From Anaeramoeba flamelloides (taxonomy: Eukaryota; Metamonada; Anaeramoebidae): a stretch of DNA of 64,000 bases. The DNA is taken from positions 2,480,001 through 2,544,000 of the forward strand of contig JANTQA010000032.1 of assembly GCA_027625915.1 (NCBI GenBank), read 5' to 3'. Position 1 is the first letter of the stretch, and the number at the start of each line of letters is the position of its first letter. Both the position numbers and the translations under genes were made by a program. The notes beneath the pieces were generated by a model. That model was not told the DNA's origin. It made no database searches and worked only from the letters and a program-made list of their open reading frames with translations. This document shows positions 1 to 9,818 of this stretch, piece after piece.

Positions 1-2366
1 AAAAAGGATAAAACAAGTTCCTTAAAAACTTTTTTGCTTGTACCTCGGTATATTAACAAAATGAGAAATCAATTTTTCAAAGTTTTTTTAAAAAAGCTAT
101 GAACCAAAAATTTCAATTCATTTTCTTTTATCCCTTTGCCAATCGTCTTCAAATCATATCTTGTATTTGGTTTAATTATTTACTTGTTTTTATTCTTTTT
201 TTTGCCTATATTGGAGGAGATAAGAATCCAAAATGAAAGAATATTTCATATTGAATCAAAAGTTAATTAACCCATATTTTATCTGATCTAAAATTCTACA
301 AGAACATACCCAATGACTAAATTCTTTTAAATCAATTCATTTTCAACAAGTTTAATAATGAGAGGAAATTAAATCTCTTATAAGATCAATTTTCAGAGAT
401 TATAATAAGATCTTGCAATTTGTCTATCAAAATAGTAGAAATAATATTTTAGAAAACTTTGTGTAAAAATTTCTTTTATAGCTTTGAGAATGATAATAAT
501 ATTGTCAAGATATTCTTCTTTTTTAAAAATAAGCACACTTTTGAAAACTTTTAATTGTTGACCACAATTAAAAAACGAAAACAACTGAAAAAAGTTGGAA
601 AACAACAGTTAAAAACACGTTTTTCAAAAAACCACTGTTAAATTTTAAAAAACGACAATTATTTAAGTCGACACAGGTTATTTAACATTCTGTAGTCTTT
701 TAGTTTTGATTTTATAAGTTTGACAAAATTTCGAAAAATGATGTAAAATTGTAAATATTTTACGGTTTTTTTAACACAACATTCTGAGTTAATTATATTT
801 AAAATAAATTATTATCAATTCAATTTTTAATCAATTTTTATTTTCTTCTTTTTTTTTTTCCCAAAATAAGAATATACAGAATTGAAAAAAATACCTGACA
901 AGAAAAAAAATCCCTGAAAAGATTTGAAACGATTATTAATTGATTCAATAAACAAAAAATACTCTCTAAAAAAAGATTTTAACATACTGGTATTTGAATT
1001 CTAAATGGGAAAGAATTTTCACTTCCTTTTCCATATTTTTTTTTTCAAAATATAGTTCTTAAAGAAAGAGGTTCTCTATCTATGTTCTCTTAAAAAAGAG
1101 AAATTAAAAATGAAGTGAAAAAAAATCCCATTTATTATTCAAATACCAGTATTCAAAAACTCAACAAGAGTTAATAGAAACACTGGTTGTTCGTCAATTT
1201 TGTTGAGGTATTTTTGTTCTTCTATTGTTTTTTTCTTATAAACCATAAATAAATCGACAAAAAATACAATTAAAGATAAACTTTAATAATAGGTTAAAAA
1301 AGAAATAGGCCAAAAGTACAGTTTCTAAAAACTCTGTTTTTCAAAAACAAGTTCGCCTCAGTTAAAAAAAAAGCAAAAATTTCGAAAGGATTTTCATTTA
1401 CCAAAAACAAATTTGATGAGTCAATTGAAAAGTGTTCTTAAGGGACTACATAAAAATTTGGAATAAAGAAGATCTCGACAGTACTTTGAACAAAAATCGA
1501 TTGGTTTTCAAGATCTGTAAACTTGTTGAAATTCACTTGGAAAGCAAAATCTTGATTCGAAATTGTCAATGATTGATCATTTTTTGAGGGTTGGGTTAAG
1601 AAAACAACACAATAATGTCCACTTCATTTAAGATATAGATCTGAAGAATAATTTGAATTTTTTTGTCAAAGATTTTGAAAAAAAAGGGTAAATTATTTAG
1701 TGTAATTGAATTGTAAAATATTATTTTTGCTTTTTATTTATGAAAAGTTGTTTTGAGAATTATTTTCCTAAATTCAATTAATGTGGGATTAAGTTTTGAT
1801 TATTTCTTTCATTTCTGTGTGTTAAATTTGAAAAGTAAAAAATAGGTTTACCAATAAAGAAAGGAATAAAGATTTTTGAAGAGTTGTGAAAAAAAAAAAG
1901 CAAAAAATACTTTTTGTGATGAGAGAACGATTCAGGAGTTTAGAGGAAGAAAATTTAATGATATTTGTTCAGCATCTATACATCTAAATTTCCGAGTGAA
2001 TTTCAATTTTTTGATGTTTTTGGAGAATTACTTTGAAAAAAAACAAAGATCGAATTGTGCTTACAATAGAGAATATTTACCTTTTCAAAGTAGATCACAG
2101 AACTTTGAGAAATTTGTTAATAATAGGGGTACTAAAAAAAATAAAGTGTAAAAATCACAAAGTGAAATACAAAAAACAGTAAAAGAAAAAAGAGTCAAAA
2201 ATATTCGATATTTGGACAACAAAAAAAGGACAAATTTGTTGGTACTCCAAAACCGTGTGTACTTTTAAAGATATTTTGCAAGCATAGAAATTTTTTCAAC
2301 AAAAAAAAAACAAAAAACCAAAATTCTCAAAATCAAAATTATTTTTTTTAAAAAAAGACTCAAAAA
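1..2366. other. AT-rich spacer with one foldback
   Basis: No supported gene. The only longer reading frame (about 1876-2151, plus strand) has no ATG at its start and no recognisable family, so it is not called. The spacer holds a foldback at 985-1151 (listed separately) and many A and T homopolymers. The last ~150 bases before the phosphoesterase start are A-rich, as expected of a 5' leader. Confidence 0.6.
985..1151. repeat. Foldback (inverted repeat) of ~165 bp
   Basis: The left end TACTGGTATTTGAATTC and the right end ATTCAAATACCAGTA are reverse complements. The complementarity continues inward through an AAATGGGA/TCCCATTT segment and a TTCACTTCC/GAAGTGAA segment. The centre is T- and A-rich. 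Related AAATGAAGTGAAAA segments recur near 24.95 kb, so it may be a degraded mobile foldback. Confidence 0.6.
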
Positions 2367-3659
2367 ATGAAAACACTTTCATCGTTGCTTCTCTTGTTAA
2401 TCTTAATTTCTTGTGTTTTTTCTTCGACTTTAAAGCTTTTGCTTGTTACCGACGCACATAGTGATCCCCAGTACTATGAGGGAGCTGATCAAGATGATTA
2501 TTGTCGTAAGGGCAAGGGCAAGGCAGGGAAATATGGATCAACAAAGAAGTGTGACATCCCATATCTCACTTTCCACTCTGCACTTAAATTTGCAGGCACA
2601 CTTGATCCTGACGTTGTCATCTATTTAGGCGACATGATGCCTCACAAAATTGAATATACCGAGAGCGAATTCCAGAGCTGGTTTTTGAATACAACACAGA
2701 CCCTCAAGAACAGCTTCCCAAACGTGAAAAAGATCTTTTTCACATTGGGTAACAACGATTTCTTTGTGCACGACGACGCACCACCGGTTTCAGATATGAT
2801 GTACATTAATGCAGCAAATTTCTGGTCCCCCTGGTTGTCCACAGACTCCTATCAAAGGGTCCAAAATGGGGGCTTTTACAGCGAATTGATTCCCGGTACC
2901 AACGTACGCGTGGTTTCAATGAATTCCATCCTTTGGTTTGAAGAGAACGAAGTCATCAACTCTGACGACGTTGATCCCTGGGGACAGCTTAACTGGCTCT
3001 CGGAGACCTTAGACAAATCGTACGCCAACAATGAAAAAGTCTGGTTTATGACACACTTGCCCATCGGTATGAAAGATAGCTCGGATAGGTACTGGAAAAA
3101 ACGGTTCCAAAAATCGTTTTTGCAACTCGTCAGAAAGTACGCCTACAGCGCAAACGGCGAAAAAATGATCACAGCAATGTTTTCCGGCCACCACCACATG
3201 GATCAATTTGAAATGGTATACGACCAAGACGTTTACCCACACACTGGGGACGAAAAGCCCCTCTTGGTTAATATGGTGATCAGTGCCTTGGAATCGCGTA
3301 AATCAAAAACCAACCCTTCCCTTCGGCTCGTAGAATTTGAGACAGACTCTGGAATGCCTGTGTCCTATGACCAATGGTTTATGGACATTAACCAAGCAAA
3401 CACAGATCGTGTTATGGATTGGAACCTCCGCTATTCAGCAGGCGGGCTTGGCATTTATGGTTTAGATGGCCTTGGACCAGACCAATTTAATGACTTTGTG
3501 AAAAACCTCAAAAATAGCAATAGCCTTGCACAAAAATATTTCCAAAACCAGTCAGAAGGGCTCGTTACAGACAATTGCGATCAAAGTTGCATAAAGCAAA
3601 CTGTTTGTTTGATTGAATACATTACAAAAGATGAATGCCAAAAATGTTTAGATGATTAA
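2367..3659 (+). CDS. Secreted acid sphingomyelinase/endopolyphosphatase-like metallophosphoesterase
   Basis: This is an uninterrupted 430-residue protein with a typical signal peptide (residues 1-20, Leu/Ile-rich core). It should act in the secretory or lysosomal lumen or outside the cell. It carries the calcineurin-like two-metal site of the ASM family in order: TDAHSD (D29, H31), YLGDMM (D89), LGNND (N130, D131), THLPIG (H230) and GHHHMD (H275-H277). Two N-glycosylation sequons (NTT, NQS) are visible. The C-terminus is Cys-rich (five Cys in the last ~28 residues), as in ASM-like phosphodiesterases. The GNND motif, rather than GNHD, recalls Ppn1-type endopolyphosphatases, so the substrate (sphingomyelin, nucleotides or polyphosphate) cannot be fixed. 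The start is the ATG that gives the signal peptide. Coding GC is far above its flanks. No intron is needed. Confidence 0.9.
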   Translation: MKTLSSLLLLLILISCVFSSTLKLLLVTDAHSDPQYYEGADQDDYCRKGKGKAGKYGSTKKCDIPYLTFHSALKFAGTLDPDVVIYLGDMMPHKIEYTESEFQSWFLNTTQTLKNSFPNVKKIFFTLGNNDFFVHDDAPPVSDMMYINAANFWSPWLSTDSYQRVQNGGFYSELIPGTNVRVVSMNSILWFEENEVINSDDVDPWGQLNWLSETLDKSYANNEKVWFMTHLPIGMKDSSDRYWKKRFQKSFLQLVRKYAYSANGEKMITAMFSGHHHMDQFEMVYDQDVYPHTGDEKPLLVNMVISALESRKSKTNPSLRLVEFETDSGMPVSYDQWFMDINQANTDRVMDWNLRYSAGGLGIYGLDGLGPDQFNDFVKNLKNSNSLAQKYFQNQSEGLVTDNCDQSCIKQTVCLIEYITKDECQKCLDD

Positions 3660-3989
3660 TATATTATCGAAACAGCTCGGCATTGCTTGGATCTTTTTTT
3701 TTTAATTGTATTTGAATTAATCAATTAATGAAAAATTTAATTTATTTCCTTAGTCTGTTATTTTTAGCCGGTGGTTAATTTTTGCAAATTTTTTTGTTAA
3801 CCTCTTCTATTTCGTTAACTTTTGATACACATAATTTATATTAATCTAGTTTTAAATAAAAATGGTATATATATATAGACCCTTAGTTCATTTTTTTTTT
3901 TTTAATGGTGTATTTTTAATAATTTGTTCAGTTTTTTTTTTTTTTCTTTTATTTTCAATAGTAAAAATGTAATTTATACTGATAAATTC

Positions 3990-4885
3990 AAATTTATGAA
4001 ATAAAATTTTTAGGTCAATTTCACATTTTTGTAATCTTGGAGCCCACTTTTTAAAACAACACAACAAAAAGAATATTTTGAAGGATCAAACTAATTTTAT
4101 AAAGTTTCTTTATATTTAAACCAATAGAATGTTTTATTCCAAGTTTGTTATAAAAAATTTGAAAAAGGAAAATGAAGTAAAAATTTTCAGATATTTATTT
4201 GAATTTATCAGTAACAAGTGAATGATGAATAATAAAAATCATTATTTTTTTTTTTTATTTTTTTTTTTACAATATTATTGATTATACAGTCTTTCCAAGG
4301 CTACCATAACATTTTAAATAAAACACAATTGATTTTTCTATTCTTTTTTTTATATTTTCAAAAAATTCGGAAATAAGAGTTATTATTCAAAATCAAATTT
4401 TAATAAATGAAATATTATTCAAATTTTTGGAACATCAAAAAAAAAAAAAAATTGAAGACTCATGAAGCACTTAAAAAGATAGTTCAAAAAATGTAAATTT
4501 TTAAAGATCAGTAAATATTGATATTTTTTATGCTTTTTTGAACTGATAATTTTTAAGTTTCATGTGATCTTGCCTTTTTTTTTTTCTGATGTTCCAAAAA
4601 TTTGAATAATATTTCATTTATTAAAATTTGATTTTGAATAATAACTCTTACTGAATATTCTAATAAATTTCAAAAAATTTTTAGTTCAATTTCCATTTTT
4701 ATAAATCTTCCAACTATTTCTTATCAAACATTCCCTGAGGTAGGAATAATATGAAGAACAACTAATTTTACAGTGTTTCTTAACACTTGACTTCATAAAA
4801 TACTTTATTCAAAGTTGTATATAAAAATTTCAAAAAGGAAAATCAAGTAAAAATTTCCAAACATAAATTGCAATTTATCAGTATT
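3990..4885 (+). repeat. Direct repeat pair of ~210 bp
   Basis: About 3990-4210 and 4675-4885 share the same order of segments: a TCAATTTC start, AACTAATTTTA, a TTTATTC...AAGTTTG/AAGTTGT block, AAAAAGGAAAATGAAGTAAAAATTT (with one base changed in the second copy) and AATTTATCAGTA. They flank the 4.37-4.65 kb foldback. This suggests local duplication or insertion between repeats. Confidence 0.6.
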
Positions 4886-4971
4886 TCAGAATTTTTCGAA
4901 AATTGAAACTAAGTATAGAAATTTCAAAATTGTTTTATTTAAAATTTCATGGTAGATTTGCAACAACTGTA
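4285..4971. mobile_element. Divergent copy of TA-flanked TIR element (family 2) with nested foldback
   Basis: The left end TACAGTCTTTCCAAGGCTACC and the reverse complement of the right end (TACAGTTGTTGCAAATCTACC) match each other. They also match the ends of the 526-bp elements at 23.3 and 43.1 kb. It is 687 bp long, because a ~280-bp foldback sits inside it. No transposase frame. Divergence between its two ends is higher than in the 23.3-kb copy, so it is probably older. Confidence 0.55.
4373..4650. repeat. Foldback with 64-bp perfect arms
   Basis: The arms lie at about 4373-4436 and 4586-4650, start TAAGAGTTATTATTCAAAATC inward, and are perfect reverse complements over about 64 bases by eye. 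Inside, a second less perfect complementary layer (about 4455-4490 against 4540-4575) extends the hairpin. Perfect arms in such AT-rich sequence imply a young insertion or arm homogenisation. Confidence 0.75.
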
Positions 4972-7165
4972 TCAATTTAATGATTTTTTGTGATATATCA
5001 AAGATTAATCACAATTTTTAAAAATTATCCTGATTTGGGCTATTTCCAAAAAAGTACGGAAAATTTATTTTTCAAATCCCTTTATTAAACTAATTTTAAT
5101 ATAACAATTTTAAATATCAAAAATCCATCATTCGCTATTGATCAGTCGTCATAATAATCCCATTTGTTTATTTGTGAGACATTACTTTAATTTAGGAAGG
5201 TATTAAAAGTTTCTGATCAAAATTTTAAATGATCTTTTTTAGGTGCCAAAAATGGTACTTATTGTTTTTCTTATTGATGTGTTAAATATTTTTGAAAAGA
5301 AGTTTAATCTGGATAGAATTTTGCAAAATGATGGAAAACTTATAATAGATTTTAATATTTATAAAAGTCTTTTACTCGTTCTTTTTTTTTTTTTTTGAAG
5401 AAATCTTTATTAACTTTTATTGTCCAAAAAAATACTTTTTTTGTTTTCAATTTTTGGAAATATTTTGAGGAACATATTTTGAAATAAATACAATTCGTGT
5501 TTATTCAATCGGTATTTATGTTAGTTACATTTTATATTATCACCATTTCAACATAAACATGTAAATTTTGAATACACTGAATTGATTGTCTATTATAAAA
5601 TTGTGTTTTTTAAAATAGAAAATTTAATTTCTACAAGATCCAAAAGATAAAAATTTTCAATTCCTCTTAGATCAGAAGAGAATTTTATTTTTTTTTATAA
5701 AAAAAAATAAGATAAAAATTGCATTTAAAAAGTCATAACAGTAATTATGAAAACTTGAAAGATTTTTTCCTTTCATTGTTTGTGAATTGTAAAAACCAGG
5801 GATTTCAACAAGTTTGGAAATTGAAGATCTACACTGCACTAACATGTAAAAATAAAATTGAAAAAAGGTTAGTTAAAACTAATATGTTTATTAACCTTTC
5901 ATCCTTAATAATAAAGTTTATTCCTAATATAATCATAATTCTAGTGCGTTAAATTCATTAGACTATTTTATTTATTGTTATTAGTATAATCGCTTTTTTT
6001 AAAAGTTTCTAGTCTCGAAAAAAGTTCAATCTTTCGGGTAAAAAAACCCAAATAAACTGAAGAATAAATTTTTGTTTAATTAAACTTGGATATATTTACC
6101 TTGGTAGATAATAAAGAGCAGTTTTGAAAATTTTGCACTCATCTAATCAAACCGAAATAGAGAAAATAAATTTCTCATGATAATTGTTGAAAGTGGATGT
6201 AGAGTGCTGTAAAGTGCCTTGGGGTGCATAGCTTTTCAAATTTTCAAAATAAACAGAAAATTTCTTTAGATTTTTTGTATATTTTACTAAATTAAAAAAA
6301 ACCTATTAGTAAAAGCGAAAAAAAATTTTTTTGTTCAATTTATATTAATAAATAATTCCATCATGGAAATATAATTAATTACCCATTTGAAGGATATTGA
6401 ATAAATTTATAATACTTTTAAAATATCTGATTATAACCTCTTGACTCCTCAAAAAAATTATTCTTATTTTTTACTATCGAATTGAAAAAAAAATTAATAG
6501 AATATTGGTTTTTCTAACTTAAATTAAAAAATATCTTGAAAAATAATTTTTTCTCAAAGATTCTTTATTGACTAATACTGCTAATCAAAATCGGGGTTAT
6601 TAAAAAGTAAAAAATTAGCAAATATTTAATTTTTTTTTTGTTAATATTTTACAAATTTTTGAAAATAATTTGTTTGAAGTAAATTTTTTTAAAAAAATTT
6701 TTAAAAATCTAAATATACAATTGATTAAAATAGAAAAAATGTTATTTTAATCATAGATTTTAAGTTTTTTTTTTTTGATTTTTGTTTTGAAAAGAAAAAT
6801 AAAAGATTTTCAAAATAAAAATAAAATTTAGAGTTCATAAAAAAAAAAACAAAACTAAAAAAATAATAGGAAAACATTACAAAAAAATTTCAACAAATTC
6901 ATTTAATAATTGAAATTTTTTCTCAGGACATTCCTTTTCGAAGTATCAATATAAATATGAACTGGATGTGTTTTTGGAAGCAGATCTAGGGTTATATTGG
7001 TACAATATTGATAGTTCTAATAAATTAATTGAAATTTTTTAATTCATTTTGTGTTCTAAACTTTTTTTTATACTAGCTGAGTGTTGAGTAAAGCATTTTA
7101 TTGGTTTAAATATTAATTCAATTTGTAAAATTAGTTCTTATTCAAAATATTCTTTCCGTCGGGGA

Positions 7166-7178
7166 GGGGGGGGGGGGG
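7166..7178 (+). repeat. G13 homopolymer in AT-rich DNA
   Basis: The sequence GGGGA is followed by 13 consecutive G and then CG. This is an isolated G-run in sequence otherwise well over 75% A+T. A smaller one (G6-AA-G7) lies at 31883-31897. No gene is attached. It could form a G-quadruplex or be an assembly artefact. Confidence 0.7.
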
Positions 7179-7704
7179 CGTTTTCAAAGATGGGTTATTA
7201 GATTTAAGAAAATAGAAATTGAACGTAAAATCTCTTAAATCGATTTCTTTGGATTTATCAATATTAATAAAAATGAGAAGGGGTTTTTATTCAAGGGGCT
7301 AGAAACTCTTATATATATATATATATTCCCAAGGGAGATAGAGCAATTATTTATATAATGATATAATTAAACCAGATATATAATTTTCGGTTATCAACTT
7401 TTGAGAAATGAATAATCATTTTTAGAAGATTTCATATGTCTAATGAAATTTCCAGTAATAAGATCAAGATCCTATTTGTTGGGTTTTTGGATTCAATTAG
7501 AAAAAAAAAATTTAAAAAAAAAATTATTTTTGATGAAATCTCACTTTTCCTTGTCTCTGATGGTCTGTATAAACAATTAAAAATGAAACGTTAATCTTAT
7601 TTTTAAAAATAAAATAACAATAAATTAAATATTGAATCCTTGAAGATATGAAAAAATAGATCATTTAAAATATTCAAAAATCTAAACTAAAATTCAAAAT
7701 TTTC

Positions 7705-8110
7705 AACACAGCTAAAACGTTACAAACAATCACAATAATACAATTTCATTCAAATTGGAGATAATTTTGATTTTTGTAAAATCTGAAAATCATTTTTTTA
7801 TCTTTTCGTTTTTGTTTTCATTTCATTGTTTGAATTACGTAATTTGTTTCTGTTTCGATCAAAAAATTTTTTCAACCATTGATATTAAGTTAAAGCCAAG
7901 TTGTTCCAAATAGAAGAACCCAAATAAAATTAGTTTGTAGTATCTAACCTTTGATCGATCAATATTCCTAATAGAATTTAAACAAATTTACTAATGTATT
8001 TTTTTGTTTTGCTCTCTCCAAAATTTTTAACACACCCAAGATTTATTTGTATTGATAATTATTTATTTATTGTTTTGTGAGTATTGTAATTTATAAACAA
8101 TTGTTAACAT
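7705..8110 (-). repeat. Dispersed repeat, copy 1 of 3 (~350-400 bp)
   Basis: The reverse complement matches 16540-17190 in two blocks and 30780-31110 in one. Shared landmarks are TTCTATTAGGAATATTGA, a TTTTGATCGAA-like segment, AAAATGATTxxxATATTTTTCAAAAATCAAAATTAT and ATTATTGTG. No conserved reading frame and no clear termini were seen. It is an unclassified interspersed repeat. Confidence 0.6.
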
Positions 8111-9145
8111 TCCAATTAGTGAATAGTTCTAATTTGATAAATCTTCTTGAATTGATTAAATAAGTTTTTTTTTTCACAAATCGAATTTTGGTATGTTAAA
8201 AATTTTGAATTGGGGTTTATATTAAATTTCTTGAAATTTAATGTATGACACCATATTCTTTTCCAAATACAAGAGTATTAATAATGGTGTTATTAGTATT
8301 AAAATCAGTAATTTCATCATATCTATTATTTTTTTTTATTTAAATTATTTATTTGAATGTGTTTTATTCTTTTGAAAATTATTACAAAAAATTGAGAAAT
8401 AATTATAAACTCTTATGAGTTCATTTAATCTTTGTGTTTTTAATAACCCACTGGATAAATTAAGATTGGGTTATTAATAATTGATGATAAATCATCAAAT
8501 TCAAAAGTATTTCTTTAGATTATAAATTGAATTTTTAAGGTATCAAAAAAGTAAATATTGAGATTTTATAATTTGATTCTTTGTTTTTTTTCTCTTATTT
8601 TTTTTGTGCAATAAAAAGAAAAAATTGATATGAACATTTGTTTGAATCAAAAAAAATATTTTTAAAAGTTTAAAATAATTATTGTACTTTTTTGGAAATC
8701 AAGTAGATTTTTTATTACAGGTAATTTTAAAAACTAAATGGATTATTTTTAAGTTTTTTTTGTTACAGTTCCCTTCATAGACCATAAATTTCATTCTTTT
8801 TCCAAAAAACATATTTTTTTTTGATAATTTGGAAATATGTTGGATTTCGAACTTTTTTTCAAAAATGAGAAAAAAGTATTCAAACTTATTAAAAATAATA
8901 ATTCAGTTCTGAAAATAACTTTAAAAGTAAGTTTGGTTTTGTCGTAATAATGATTTTTGACATTATATTTCATTTTCTAGATGAGGTAAAATTTTTTTTA
9001 TTTGCGAATAAATTTATTTAAAGTTATTTTTTGAGTTAACTAGTTCCTTAATAAGAGGGTTTTATTCTCGGGTTGTTCTTGTTTTTGAACTCTGTACTAT
9101 TTAAATAATTTACAATCTTGGATTTGTTTGTTTTTTAACTTGCAA

Positions 9146-9346
9146 TACAGTCAGTTTCACTTTTAAGGCACAAACTTTCAACGAAATTTAAGGCACAAAA
9201 AACTCTCAAATTAAGGCACAAAATTTGGAATTTTTTTTTTTACAATTTAATTTTACTAGAATTTGAATTTTGTGCTTGAATTTGAGATTTTTTTTGTGCC
9301 TTAAATTTCGTTGAAAGTTTGTGCCTTAAAAGTGAAACTGACTGTA
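9146..9346. mobile_element. Palindromic MITE, family 1, copy 1
   Basis: This is a 201-bp near-palindrome running from TACAGTCAGTTTCACTTTTA to its reverse complement. It carries internal AAGGCACAAA repeats on the left arm and TTTGTGCCTT on the right. It is bounded by TA on both sides, which fits the TA target duplication of Tc1/mariner-type elements. It has no coding capacity. Other copies are at 30.0 and 50.8 kb, and a half-copy end is near 22090-22113. Confidence 0.85.
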
Positions 9347-9818
9347 CATTCATTTTTTTCAGTTTAACCGCTCAAATAAAAATAAATCTCAAAATCTTTG
9401 AAAAAACAATTAGAAAAAATTATATAATTAATAGAAAGAGCAAAAACAAATAAACAGAATAAAAGATGATTAAAACTATCAAAATAAAGTCAAAAAACAA
9501 TTATATGATTTTGTTTTCAAAAATTTAGAATTTAAAATTGAAGAGTATTTCAAGAAATCTTAAAACAATCAGAAAGAGAAAAAAAAAAAACGTTTCCAAG
9601 ATATGTTTTTTAAAGAAGAAAAGTTTTGATAATAATTTTTATGATCTCGAATTTATTTCAATTTTATCACATCAAAACAAAAATGGCACAAATTACTGTA
9701 AGAAAAAAAATTTAAGACCTTTTGGACAAATTATCAGAGAAAATTCGTTAAACAAAGTCATTTTTTTTATTTTTGGAATAAATTGAAAATTTCATAAAAT
9801 TTTTTTTACTAACGTGTA

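Larger units (their letters stand above)
3660..9818. other. 6.2-kb AT-rich spacer filled with repeats
   Basis: No gene recognised; small open frames here show no family features and lack codon structure. It contains a direct repeat (about 3990-4210 and 4675-4885), a divergent TA-flanked element with a perfect foldback inside it, a G13 run near 7166-7178, one copy of a 350-bp dispersed repeat (7705-8110) and a palindromic MITE (9146-9346). Confidence 0.6.

Noticed and set aside
1876..2151. Open frame of 91 codons before the phosphoesterase
   Set aside because: It starts with TTG, has no family features and has skewed random-like composition.
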